Below are positions 15,138 through 23,832 of a DNA stretch of 64,000 nt, piece after piece; within the stretch, counting starts at the first letter, position 1, and every line of letters starts with the position of its first letter. Under the pieces are notes generated by a model. It ran no database searches and was not told the origin of the DNA. It saw only the letters and a program-made list of their open reading frames with translations. The translations under genes were made by a program, and so were the position numbers. This stretch comes from Salipiger sp. CCB-MM3 (GTDB lineage: Bacteria; Pseudomonadota; Alphaproteobacteria; Rhodobacterales; Rhodobacteraceae). The stretch covers positions 124,001 to 188,000 of the forward strand of contig NZ_CP014595.1 of NCBI RefSeq assembly GCF_001687105.1, written 5' to 3'.

Positions 15138-17513
15138 TCAAAGAAGACTTGTCGCGCCCCAGATGTCTCCCATGTAGCCGCGGATCGTCCGGTCGGACGA
15201 GAACCAGCCCGAGCGCGCGGTGTTGAGCGCCGCCATATGCGCCCAGGCCCGCGTGTCCTTGAACGCCACATCCACCTCGCGCTGCGCCCGCCAGTAGTCG
15301 GTGAAATCCGAGCAGACGAGGAAGTAATCGGCGCCTTCGAGGTTGCTGGTGATGCCGTGGTAGCGTTCGGGCTCGCCGGGCGAGAACCGGCCCTCGCGGA
15401 TGAGGTCCAGCGCCCGTTTCAGGCGCGGATCGGCGTCGATTGCCTTGCGCGCGTGGCCCTCGATCTTGCGGCGTTCCATCACCTCCTCGGCGGTCATCCC
15501 AAAGAGGAAGAAATTCTCGGCCCCCACGTGTTCGCGGATTTCGACGTTGGCGCCATCCAGCGTGCCGACGGTGGGCGCGCCGTTGAGCGCGAACTTCATG
15601 TTGCCGGTGCCCGACGCCTCCTTGCCCGCGGTCGAGATCTGTTCCGACAGATCAGCGGCGGGGATCATCCGCTCTGCAAGGCTGACGTTGTAGTTGGGCA
15701 GGAATGCGATCTTGAGATACGGCGCGGTGACGGGATCGCTGTTGATCACCGTGGCCGCGTCATTGATCAGCCGGATGATGTCCTTGGCGAAGAAATACCC
15801 CGGTGCCGCCTTACCGCCGAAAAGCTTCAGGCGCGGCGTCCAGTCGGCGTTGGGGTTGTCGCGGATCTCGGCCCAATGGGCGATGGTCTCGAGGATGTTG
15901 AGGTGCTGGCGCTTGTATTCGTGCAGGCGCTTGATCTGCACGTCGAACAGCATCTCGGGATCCACATGCAGCCCGTAGGTCTGGCCCATCCAGTTCGACA
16001 GTTCCGCCTTGTTGTCGCGCTTGACCTGCGTGTAGCGGTCGAGCCAAGCGGCATCCTCAATCGAGGGCTCCAGCTTTTGCAACTGCTCCAGATCATCGAC
16101 CCAATCCTCGCCGATGGTCTCGGTGATCAGGCCCGCCAGCCGCGGGTTGCACGACAGCAGCCAGCGCCGCGGGGTGACGCCATTGGTCTCGTTGACGATG
16201 CGCTCGGGGTGCAGGTTGTGGAGTTCCTCGAAGACGGTGGTCTTCATCAGCTCGGTGTGCAGCGCCGAGACGCCGTTCACATGATGCGCCATGACAAAGC
16301 TGAGCGGCCCCATCTTCACCTGATGGTCGGCGCGCATGGAGTTGAGGCGCGAGGGGTTCTGCTTGGCATGGGTGCTGTCGATCTGGTCGATCAGCTGGAT
16401 GTGTCGCGGCAGCAGGCGGCCAAAGAGCGATTCGTCCCATGTCTCCAGCGCCTCGGGCAGCAGCGTGTGGTTGGTGTAGCTCAGGCAGCCCTTGGCGATC
16501 TCCATCGACTCCTCGAACGACAGGCCGCGCTCGTCATGCAGCACGCGCACCAGTTCCGGCCCGGCGATGGCCGGGTGGGTGTCGTTGAGCTGAATGGCCA
16601 CTTTCGCGGGCAGCTTGCGCAGGTCGCCGAACTGGTTGTCGAAGCGGCGCAGGATGTCGCGCAGCGCGGCGGCGGTGAGGAAATACTCTTGCTTGAGGCG
16701 CAGTTCCTTGCCCTCGACGGTGGTGTCGTCGGGATAAAGCACGCGGCTGATGGTGCGTGCCAGCGCCTCGGGCTGAGCGGCCCCGGCAAAGTCGCCGTGG
16801 TTGAACCGGTCGAGATCGAACGGATGGATCGCGCGGCCCGACCACAGGCGCAGCGTGTTGGCCCAGCGACCCTTCCAGCCGACGATCGGCGTGTCATAGG
16901 CCTCGGCATCCACCACTTCGGACGGGTGCCAGCGCACGGTTTCGCCGCGCGTGTCCACATGACCGCCAAAGCCGATGCGATATCGCACCTCGGGGCGTTC
17001 GAACTCCCACGCGTGGCGCTGTTCGAGCCAAAGCTCCGGCTGCTCGACCTGCCGCCCGTCGACGAAACTCTGGCGGAAGAGGCCATGCTCATAGCGGATG
17101 CCATAGCCGTGCGCCGGACAGCCAAGCGTCGACAGGCTTTCGAGGAAACAGGCCGCGAGCCGCCCAAGGCCGCCATTGCCGAGCGCCGCGTCGGGCTCGT
17201 CTGCCAGCACGGCGGCGTAGTCCTTGCCGAACTCCTGAAGCACCGCCTTGGCCTCGTCCACCAGTTCGAGGTTGACGATGCCATCCTCGATCAACCGCCC
17301 GATCAGGAACTCCATCGACAGGTAGTACACCCGCTTGGCACCTGCCTCGTAGGTCTTGTGCGTGGCGTCGATCCACGCGTCGGTGATCCGGTCCCGCACC
17401 GCATAGCTCAAAGCCATGCGCCAATCTTCGAGGATCGCGTGCTCGGGATCCTTGCCGAAAGAATAGCGCAGGTGTTGGAGGACGGACTCACGCAGGGAGG
17501 CAGTGGTGGTCAT
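15138..17513 (-). CDS. glgP: glycogen/starch/alpha-glucan phosphorylase
   Basis: Encodes 791 residues of glycosyltransferase family 35. It releases glucose-1-phosphate from glycogen ends using phosphate and pyridoxal phosphate. The PLP lysine lies in EASGTGNMKFALNG; the GAPTVGTLDGANVEI segment and GNGGLGRLAACFLESLSTL are typical. ATG 17513 is preferred, although a GTG four codons upstream (17525) is possible; neither has a strong Shine-Dalgarno. It is 108 bases downstream of glk. A sequence matching the right half of the AglR-like operator (CGCTTTGG) lies just before the start at 17527-17534. Confidence 0.95.
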   Translation of the reverse strand: MTTTASLRESVLQHLRYSFGKDPEHAILEDWRMALSYAVRDRITDAWIDATHKTYEAGAKRVYYLSMEFLIGRLIEDGIVNLELVDEAKAVLQEFGKDYAAVLADEPDAALGNGGLGRLAACFLESLSTLGCPAHGYGIRYEHGLFRQSFVDGRQVEQPELWLEQRHAWEFERPEVRYRIGFGGHVDTRGETVRWHPSEVVDAEAYDTPIVGWKGRWANTLRLWSGRAIHPFDLDRFNHGDFAGAAQPEALARTISRVLYPDDTTVEGKELRLKQEYFLTAAALRDILRRFDNQFGDLRKLPAKVAIQLNDTHPAIAGPELVRVLHDERGLSFEESMEIAKGCLSYTNHTLLPEALETWDESLFGRLLPRHIQLIDQIDSTHAKQNPSRLNSMRADHQVKMGPLSFVMAHHVNGVSALHTELMKTTVFEELHNLHPERIVNETNGVTPRRWLLSCNPRLAGLITETIGEDWVDDLEQLQKLEPSIEDAAWLDRYTQVKRDNKAELSNWMGQTYGLHVDPEMLFDVQIKRLHEYKRQHLNILETIAHWAEIRDNPNADWTPRLKLFGGKAAPGYFFAKDIIRLINDAATVINSDPVTAPYLKIAFLPNYNVSLAERMIPAADLSEQISTAGKEASGTGNMKFALNGAPTVGTLDGANVEIREHVGAENFFLFGMTAEEVMERRKIEGHARKAIDADPRLKRALDLIREGRFSPGEPERYHGITSNLEGADYFLVCSDFTDYWRAQREVDVAFKDTRAWAHMAALNTARSGWFSSDRTIRGYMGDIWGATSLL

Positions 17514-17621
17514 GGAAAGGCTCACTCGCTTTGGAAAAGACGAAGGGTTGCGCCGGTCGACCTAGGGCGTTCGCTCGATTGATGAACAGACTTTATTGTG
17601 AAAAGGCGACCTTCTTGCGCA

Positions 17622-18593
17622 TCACGCCGAGAATTCCGGCAATTCGCTTAAGTGACAGGCACATCCCGTGAGCGCCGCATAATCGTCGGTCACAAGGCTG
17701 ACCGGAAACTGATGCATGAACTCCTTGAAGCGGCCGCGATCCACAAAAGCCTCTTCGAAGGCGCCGGTGGTCAGATAGGGGCCGAAGTGCCGCGCGACGC
17801 CGCCGATCAGATAGATGCCGCCGAAGGGCAGGGTGGTGAGCGCAAGGTTGCTGCAGACCCGGCCCATCATGCCCACAAAGGCGTCGATGGCGCGCAGCGC
17901 GCGCGCGTCGGTTCCGGCCTGCACGGCCTCCATGATCTGCTGCGCCTCCAGCGGCTCGCCCTCGCCATCCTCGTCGCAGAGCCACGCATAAACGCGCTCG
18001 AAGCCGCGGCCCGACAGAATGTGCTCGACGCCGGGGCCTTCATGCTTGCGCTCGATGAAGCGCAGCAGGCGCATCTCCGCCTCGGTCTGCACGGGGATCG
18101 CCGTATGCCCGGCCTCGGACGGCGGCACCAGCGTGCGGTCGCCAAGCCGGTAGACGGGCGCGGCGTTCATCCCGGTGCCGATGCCGACAACCAGACGCGC
18201 GGCCTGCGGGCTGGCGGTCTGGCCGGGCAGGATCGGCGTCAGGCAGTCCTCGGCGATATGCCCCAGCGCATGGCCCTGCGCCTGCAGATCGTTGAGCACC
18301 GAGATCACGCTGGCACCGGTGGCCTCGGCGAGCGTGGGGCGGTCGATCTCCCAATCGATGTTGGTCAGGCGCCCAGCCCCGTCGCGAACCGGACCGGCCA
18401 CGGCAACGCAGGCCGCCTGAGGCTGCGCGCCGATCTCTGCGAGGTAATGCTTGAGCACGGCGCCGATGCCGTCGCTCTCGGCGTTGCGGTAGCGTTTGAC
18501 CGAGCCTTCGATCAGCCTGCCACCTTCGCTGAGCGCGACGCGCGTGTTGGTGCCGCCGATGTCCGCCAGAACTGCTGTGCCGCTGCTGCTCAT
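17622..18593 (-). CDS. glk: glucokinase
   Basis: Encodes 323 residues of the bacterial Glk family (PF02685), cytosolic, phosphorylating glucose with ATP. The N-terminal phosphate-binding motif VLADIGGTNTRVAL is at residues 8 to 21, and the EAGHTAIPVQ stretch holding sugar-contacting residues follows in the middle. ATG 18593 has no close competitor. It is 48 bases after bgl and before glgP, so it supplies glucose-6-phosphate from glucose liberated by the AglA and Bgl glucosidases. Confidence 0.94.
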   Translation of the reverse strand: MSSSGTAVLADIGGTNTRVALSEGGRLIEGSVKRYRNAESDGIGAVLKHYLAEIGAQPQAACVAVAGPVRDGAGRLTNIDWEIDRPTLAEATGASVISVLNDLQAQGHALGHIAEDCLTPILPGQTASPQAARLVVGIGTGMNAAPVYRLGDRTLVPPSEAGHTAIPVQTEAEMRLLRFIERKHEGPGVEHILSGRGFERVYAWLCDEDGEGEPLEAQQIMEAVQAGTDARALRAIDAFVGMMGRVCSNLALTTLPFGGIYLIGGVARHFGPYLTTGAFEEAFVDRGRFKEFMHQFPVSLVTDDYAALTGCACHLSELPEFSA

Positions 18594-18641
18594 GATGCCC
18601 TCACTCCGTTTCGCCGCGCCTTTGGTCCGTGCCGTTACGGC

Positions 18642-19967
18642 TCATCCCGTCGTTAGCGCTCTCGCCAGCGCGTGGTAAGAGGCTTTGGGCGTGCGTTCAA
18701 GCGTCTCGAAGTCCACATGCACCAGCCCGAAGCGTTTTTCGTAGCCGAGGCTCCATTCGTAATTGTCGAGCAGGGACCAGACGAAATGCCCCTTCACCGG
18801 CGCGCCCGCGTCGATGGCGCGGCGGACCTCGGCAAGATGATCGTCGATATAGGCGATGCGATCCTGATCATCGACGCCGCCATCCACCAGAGGGTCGGGC
18901 GCGGCCATGCCGTTCTCGGTGACATAGAGCGGCAGATCGCCGGTGTAGTCCTGCGCCAGACGGATGAGGTGCTGCGACAGACCCTGCGGGTAAATCTCCC
19001 AGTCCATGAAGGTCTTGGGCAGCGGCCCCTCGACCTCGGTGAGCGACGGCCACGGGCCGGGGTCGGGCGCAATCACCTTGCGGGTGTAATAGTTCAGCCC
19101 GCACCAGTCGAGCGGCTGGGTGATGGTCGGGAAATCGTCCTGCCAGTTCTGCGGCAGATGCGGCTCCAGCCCGTCGAGCACGATCTCGGGGTAGGCCCCT
19201 TTGAAGACCCCGCCGACGAACCAGCGGTTGTAGATGCCATCGTAAAGCGCCGCCGCATGGCGGGCGTCATCGGTGTCGTCCGCGGCGGTGGCCCATTCCA
19301 TGTTGAAGACGCCGCCAAGGTTGCTCATGCCGAGGCCCCGCATCACCTCGATGGCGCGGCCATGGGCGAGCAGCACGTGGTGCATGGCGCGGGCCGTGGC
19401 GCGAATGTCGCGCAGCCCCGGTGCCTGCAGCCCCATGAAATGCGACAGCCACGCCACGCACCACGGCTCGTTGATCGGCGCGACGGAATACATCCGGTCG
19501 CCGATGCGCTTCATCAGCACTTCGGTGAAATCGCCGAACCAGTCCGCGATGTCGCGGTTGCGCCAGCCGCCGAGGTCGGCGAGCGGCGAGGGCAGCTCCC
19601 AATGATAGAGCGTGGCACAGGGTTTGATGCCGCGCTCGAGCATGGCGTCGGTGAGCCGGTCATAAAAATCGAGGCCCTCGGGATTGGGGGTACCGCGCCC
19701 CTCGGGGAGCACCCGCGCCCAGCTGGTGGAAAAGCGGTAGGCATCCAGCCCCGCCGCCTGCACCAGATCGAGGTCCTGCTCATAGCGGTGGTAATGATCG
19801 CAGGCCCGCCCGCCATGTTCGGCGCGGACCACATTGCCCGGGGTCGCGGCGTAGTCATCCCAATGGGTGCGCCCGGCACCGCCGAAGGCATGGCCCTCGA
19901 TCTGATAGCTCGAGGTGGCGACACCGAAGAGGAAGTCTTCGGGGAAATCCTTGCGGGTAAACTGCAT
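18642..19967 (-). CDS. bgl: GH1 beta-glucosidase
   Basis: Encodes 441 residues, the normal GH1 length. It hydrolyses terminal beta-glucosyl residues and acts in the cytosol (no signal peptide). Motifs are FLFGVATSSYQIEG at the N-terminus, FSTSWARVLPEG, the acid/base INEPWCVAWL and the nucleophile YVTENGMA. It lies 32 bases after aglR and is probably co-transcribed with it. A beta-glucosidase inside an otherwise alpha-glucoside operon is a recurring arrangement in agl loci; the true substrate could be cellobiose-like sugars or a glycoside brought in by the same transporter. Confidence 0.93.
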   Translation of the reverse strand: MQFTRKDFPEDFLFGVATSSYQIEGHAFGGAGRTHWDDYAATPGNVVRAEHGGRACDHYHRYEQDLDLVQAAGLDAYRFSTSWARVLPEGRGTPNPEGLDFYDRLTDAMLERGIKPCATLYHWELPSPLADLGGWRNRDIADWFGDFTEVLMKRIGDRMYSVAPINEPWCVAWLSHFMGLQAPGLRDIRATARAMHHVLLAHGRAIEVMRGLGMSNLGGVFNMEWATAADDTDDARHAAALYDGIYNRWFVGGVFKGAYPEIVLDGLEPHLPQNWQDDFPTITQPLDWCGLNYYTRKVIAPDPGPWPSLTEVEGPLPKTFMDWEIYPQGLSQHLIRLAQDYTGDLPLYVTENGMAAPDPLVDGGVDDQDRIAYIDDHLAEVRRAIDAGAPVKGHFVWSLLDNYEWSLGYEKRFGLVHVDFETLERTPKASYHALARALTTG

Positions 19968-19999
19968 GGCCTGTCCTTGTGGGGTTGGGCGATTGGGGG

Positions 20000-21046
20000 T
20001 CAGTTGGCCGATGCGGGGGCCGATGAGGGAGCTGGGCCGGTGGACCCGCCGATGATCAGCTGCGCCTCGAGCAGGCGCGATTGCGCCGGAAGGCTGGGGT
20101 CTTCGATATGCGCCAGCAGCATCGCGGCGGCGATGCGCCCGGCCTCATAGACCGACGAGCGTGTGGCGGTGAAGATCGGCAGATCGGGCCCATTGCGCAG
20201 GAAGCTCAGATCGTCGTCATGGGTGATCACCGAAACGTCGCGCCCCATCTCCAGCCCGGTGGCATGGATCGCCCGGCGGATGCCGATGGCGGCGATCACC
20301 GAAGAGGTGAGCAGCGCGGTGGGCGGCTCGGGCAGGGCGAGCAGGCGTTGCGCCGCCTCGAAACCGTAGCTTTCGGTCATCTCGCCGCTCGCCAGAAGTG
20401 CCGGATCGGGGGCGACGCCGCGCGCCGTCAGCGCCTGTTCGAAGCCGAGCCTGCGGCGATAGGCGAAGTCCATGAACTCCAGCCCGTTGATCAGCCCGAT
20501 CCGGCGGTGGCCGAGGTCGAGCAGGAAATTCGTCGCGCGCTGGAAAGCGTGGGTGTTGTTCATGTCGACCCAGCTGTAGGCGGTCTCGAGCTCTGAGGCG
20601 CGGCCATGCACCACGAAGGGCAACCCGAGCTTGCGCAGAAAGGGGATGCGCCCGTCGTGCATCGACGGACCATGCACGATGATGCCGTCCACATTGCCCT
20701 TGGCCTTGAGCCGCCGGTAGTTCTCTTCCTCGTCGCGGTCGCCGGTGACAGAGAGCGTCATGTCATACCCGGCCTTGACGTATTCCTCGGATGCGCCAGC
20801 TATGAAGTCACCGAACACCGGGTTCATCATCTGGTGCTGCGTCGAGATCGGGATCACATGGCCGATGGCCATGGCCCGTCCCGTCGCCAGCCCTTTGGCT
20901 CTGGCGTTTGGGGCATAGTTCAGGGCCTGCGCCGCTTCCGCCACGCGCTTGCGGGTCTGCTCGCTGACCTCGGGATAGCCGTTGAGCGCGCGACTCACCG
21001 TGGTCTGCGACAGATTGAGGTGCGCGGCCAGTTGCTTGAGATTCAT
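20000..21046 (-). CDS. aglR: LacI-family regulator of alpha-glucoside use (AglR-like)
   Basis: Encodes 348 residues. An N-terminal LacI helix-turn-helix (residues 2-50; LAAHLNLSQTTVSRALNGY) is followed by the hinge helix (NARAKGLATG) and a periplasmic-binding-protein-like effector domain. The start is set at 21046, where MNLKQLAAHLNLS begins the DNA-binding domain; the longer frame to 21121 would add 25 unconserved residues and would put the operator at 21058 inside the gene. It is divergent from aglEFGAK and heads the bgl-glk-glg run. It probably represses both sides until an alpha-glucoside or derivative binds. Confidence 0.9.
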   Translation of the reverse strand: MNLKQLAAHLNLSQTTVSRALNGYPEVSEQTRKRVAEAAQALNYAPNARAKGLATGRAMAIGHVIPISTQHQMMNPVFGDFIAGASEEYVKAGYDMTLSVTGDRDEEENYRRLKAKGNVDGIIVHGPSMHDGRIPFLRKLGLPFVVHGRASELETAYSWVDMNNTHAFQRATNFLLDLGHRRIGLINGLEFMDFAYRRRLGFEQALTARGVAPDPALLASGEMTESYGFEAAQRLLALPEPPTALLTSSVIAAIGIRRAIHATGLEMGRDVSVITHDDDLSFLRNGPDLPIFTATRSSVYEAGRIAAAMLLAHIEDPSLPAQSRLLEAQLIIGGSTGPAPSSAPASAN

Positions 21047-21057
21047 CGCGAGGTCTT

Positions 21058-21071
21058 CCAAAGCGCTTCGG
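21058..21071. promoter_or_regulatory. LacI-type operator before aglR
   Basis: CCAAAGCGCTTCGG is palindromic at 12 of 14 positions with a central CG, as in LacI-family operators. It lies 12 bases before the aglR start and 12 bases beyond a possible -10 (GATAAT, minus strand 21088-21083). It matches the site at 21221-21234 at 11 of 14 positions. Confidence 0.6.
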
Positions 21072-21220
21072 TAATCATCGACATTATCGCCAAAAGCAGG
21101 GTCACGAAAAGACCTTTTCAAAACTGCCTTTTTTAGCTGCAGTGCAGCATAAAATTAACACTACCGCAGCGGATTGCGTGATTGACAAACGGGGGGCAAA
21201 CGCGGGACGCTTCGGCAATC

Positions 21221-21234
21221 TCAAACCGCTTTGG
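21221..21234. promoter_or_regulatory. LacI-type operator before aglE
   Basis: TCAAACCGCTTTGG is a near-palindrome with central CG and is the partner of the site at 21058-21071. It lies 84 bases before the aglE start. TTGACA at 21182-21187 could be the -35 of the aglE promoter, but no good -10 follows, so the promoter itself is not proven. Confidence 0.6.
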
Positions 21235-21317
21235 GGGATTTTTCCCTCAAATTGCGCTGACACTGGGAATTTAACGCGGCACGGGAGGCCGCGACATGAC
21301 GGGAGGACTCTGACGAC

Positions 21318-22694
21318 ATGACCATTGGCATGACGAAGCAATCGCGCACGCGCGCCATTCTTGGATCCGTTGCGGCCCTGGCGCTCTGCGCTGGCGCGGC
21401 ACAGGCGGATCTGGTGTTCACGCCGGGCGAGGGGGATTTCAACTGGGAAAGCCTCGACAGTTTCGGCGCCGAGCATGATCTCTCGGGGCAGACGCTCAGC
21501 ATCTTCGGACCGTGGCGCGGCGACGATCAGGCGCTGGTCGAAACCGTGCTGGCCTATTTCGAGGAAGCCACGGGCGCGACGGTCAGCTATGCCTCGTCGG
21601 AGACCTATGAGCAGCAGATCGTCATCGACACCGAGGCGGGAAGCCCGCCCAATATCGCGATCCTGCCGCAGCCGGGGCTCATCGCCGATCTGGTCAAGAA
21701 GGGCTTTGTCGAGCCGCTTGGCGACGAGACCGCCGAATGGCTGCGCGAGAATTACGCCGCTGGTGACAGCTGGGTGAGCCTCGGATCCTACGAAGGGCCG
21801 GACGGCGAGGAGGCGCTCTATGCGTTCCCCTATAAGATCGACGTGAAGTCTCTGGTCTTCTACGTGCCCGAGAACTTCGAGGACGCGGGCTATGAAGTGC
21901 CGGAAACGCTCGAAGACCTGAAGGCGCTGACCGAGCAGATCGCCGAAGAGGGCGAAACGCCGTGGTGCATCGGGCTGGGATCCGGCGGGGCGACCGGCTG
22001 GCCCGCAACCGACTGGGTCGAGGACATGATGCTGCGGGTACAGCCGCCCGAGGTCTACGACCAATGGGTCAGCAATGAGATTCCGTTCGACGACCCCAAG
22101 GTGATCGAGGCCATCGAAGAGTTCGGCTGGTTCGCCAAGAACAATGATTTCGTCGCGGGCGGCACCGGCGCGGTGGCCACCACCGATTTCCGCGAAAGCC
22201 CCAATGGCCTCTTCGCCTCGCCGCCGCAGTGCTACCTGCACCATCAGGCCAGCTTCATCCCGACCTTCTTCCCCGAAGGCACGCAGATGGGGGTAGATGC
22301 GGATTTCTTCTACATGCCCGCCTATGAGGGCAAGGATCTTGGACAGCCGGTGCTGGGCGCCGGGACGCTCGCTTTCATCACCAAGGACAGCGACGCCTCG
22401 CGCGCCTTCATCGAGTTCCTGCAAACCCCGATCGCGCATGAGATCTGGATGGCGCAGTCCGGCTTCCTGACCCCCTACAAGGAAACCGATCCCGAGATCT
22501 ACGGCACGCCGACGCTGAAGAAGATGGGCGAGATCCTTCTTGATGCCACCACCTTCCGCTTTGACGCGTCCGACCTGATGCCGGGCGCGGTGGGCGCGGG
22601 CAGCTTCTGGACCGGCATGGTCGATTACGTGGGCGGCAAATCCGCCGAGGACGTGGCCGGGGCAATCCAGAACAGCTGGGACGCCGCGAAGTAA
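21318..22694 (+). CDS. aglE: alpha-glucoside ABC transporter substrate-binding protein
   Basis: Encodes 458 residues. A signal peptide (positive residues, then ILGSVAALALCAGAAQA) should be cut before DLVFTPG, so the mature protein is periplasmic. The rest is a family 1 sugar-binding protein with LSGQTLSIFGPWRG near the mature N-terminus and a hinge-rich two-lobe pattern. It is the first gene of aglEFGAK and captures sucrose, maltose, trehalose or similar sugars by analogy with Sinorhizobium AglE. GGAGG lies about 11 bases before ATG 21318; ATG 21330 is an alternative. A five-codon open frame with its own GGGAGG ends 4 bases before the start. Confidence 0.93.
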   Translation: MTIGMTKQSRTRAILGSVAALALCAGAAQADLVFTPGEGDFNWESLDSFGAEHDLSGQTLSIFGPWRGDDQALVETVLAYFEEATGATVSYASSETYEQQIVIDTEAGSPPNIAILPQPGLIADLVKKGFVEPLGDETAEWLRENYAAGDSWVSLGSYEGPDGEEALYAFPYKIDVKSLVFYVPENFEDAGYEVPETLEDLKALTEQIAEEGETPWCIGLGSGGATGWPATDWVEDMMLRVQPPEVYDQWVSNEIPFDDPKVIEAIEEFGWFAKNNDFVAGGTGAVATTDFRESPNGLFASPPQCYLHHQASFIPTFFPEGTQMGVDADFFYMPAYEGKDLGQPVLGAGTLAFITKDSDASRAFIEFLQTPIAHEIWMAQSGFLTPYKETDPEIYGTPTLKKMGEILLDATTFRFDASDLMPGAVGAGSFWTGMVDYVGGKSAEDVAGAIQNSWDAAK

Positions 22695-22707
22695 GTCCCA
22701 AGACGCG

Positions 22708-22775
22708 CCGGGACCCGCGCGCAACTTCCTTCGAAGGAAGTTGCAAATCTCTTCGAAGAGATTTGCGGGTCCCGG
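22708..22775. repeat. tandem palindromes enclosed by an outer stem, between aglE and aglF
   Basis: Two perfect 24-bp palindromes sit side by side and share a GC: GCAACTTCCTTC/GAAGGAAGTTGC (22721-22744) and GCAAATCTCTTC/GAAGAGATTTGC (22743-22766). They are enclosed by 11-bp arms CCGGGACCCGC (22708-22718) and GCGGGTCCCGG (22765-22775). In RNA this could fold as a three-way junction. It probably protects the aglE message from 3' decay and lowers read-through into aglF. Confidence 0.8.
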
Positions 22776-22819
22776 AGGCAACCCAAGTGACTGACCAAGG
22801 CTGAACGGGGGGAGAGACC

Positions 22820-23818
22820 ATGCATCCGGCACTTCAGGCCGTGCTGACCATCGTGATCGGGCTCGGCGGCTGCATCGCCTATTTCTGGCTGTCCAACCAG
22901 CTTCTCGACAAGGTGCTGTTCCCGGCGCGCGGACCCAACATCGGGCGCAACATCCGCCGCGCCGAGATGATCCGGCCGTGGCTCTTCCTTTTCCCGGCGC
23001 TCTTCGCGCTTGGCCTCTATCTGGCCTATCCGGTGGTGGCGACCTTCTGGCTGTCGCTTACCGACCGCAATCAGGGCGGCGCTTTCGTCGGCCTCGCCAA
23101 TTACGAGCAGATGATGCGCGAGCCGAAATTCTGGGAGGCGATCCGCAACAACATGCTCTGGCTGGTGGTGGTGCCCGCCGCGTCAACCGCCTTCGGGCTC
23201 TTGGCAGCGCAGCTCACCGACCGCATCCGCTGGGGCAATATCGCCAAATCGCTGATCTTCATGCCGATGGCGATCTCTTTCGTGGGCGCCTCGGTGATCT
23301 GGAAACTGGTCTATGATTTCCGCCCCATCGGGCAGGAGCAGATCGGCATCCTCAACGCCGTCTGGGTCTGGCTCGGTGGCGCGCCGCAGACATGGCTGAC
23401 CATCACCCCGTGGAACAATTTCCTGCTGATGATGGTGCTGATCTGGATCCAGACCGGCTTTGCCATGGTGATCCTCGGCGCGGCGCTGCGCGGCATTCCC
23501 GAAGAGACGGTTGAGGCGGCGATCGTCGACGGCGCGAACCCGTTCCAGATCTTCTTCAAGATCAAGGTCCCGCAGATCCGCTCGACCATCGTGGTGGTCT
23601 GGACGACGATCACGCTGGTGGTGCTGAAGATCTTCGACATCGTGCTCGCCATGACCAACGGCCAGTGGCAGACGCAGGTTTTGGCCAACTACATGTACGA
23701 CAAGCTGTTCCGCGCCTTCGACTGGGGTGTCGGCTCGGCCTCGGCCATGGTCATCATACTGCTGGTCTCGCCGATCCTCGTCTGGAACGTGATCAACGCG
23801 CGCCGCGAGATGCGCTGA
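22820..23818 (+). CDS. aglF: alpha-glucoside ABC transporter permease AglF
   Basis: Encodes 332 residues. An extra N-terminal helix (about residues 5-25) precedes the MalF-type core with about six further helices. The coupling EAA loop reads EETVEAAIVDGANPFQIFFK near residue 230. GGGGGGAGAG lies just before ATG 22820. It pairs with AglG to form the membrane channel driven by AglK. It is separated from aglE by 125 bases holding the double palindrome. Confidence 0.94.
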   Translation: MHPALQAVLTIVIGLGGCIAYFWLSNQLLDKVLFPARGPNIGRNIRRAEMIRPWLFLFPALFALGLYLAYPVVATFWLSLTDRNQGGAFVGLANYEQMMREPKFWEAIRNNMLWLVVVPAASTAFGLLAAQLTDRIRWGNIAKSLIFMPMAISFVGASVIWKLVYDFRPIGQEQIGILNAVWVWLGGAPQTWLTITPWNNFLLMMVLIWIQTGFAMVILGAALRGIPEETVEAAIVDGANPFQIFFKIKVPQIRSTIVVVWTTITLVVLKIFDIVLAMTNGQWQTQVLANYMYDKLFRAFDWGVGSASAMVIILLVSPILVWNVINARREMR

Positions 23819-23832
23819 GGGAGGGCGAAGAG

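Noticed and set aside
15124..15138. Short inverted repeat AGACA-CGT-TGTCT between glgB and glgP
   Set aside because: Arms of five bases are expected by chance; no T-run and no second copy seen.
14592..17582. 996-codon frame antisense to glgP and glgB
   Set aside because: It overlaps two certain genes, has no conserved domain and shows the composition of a shadow frame.
21102..22832. 576-codon frame antisense to aglE
   Set aside because: aglE has a signal peptide and binding-protein pattern; the antisense product has no domain.
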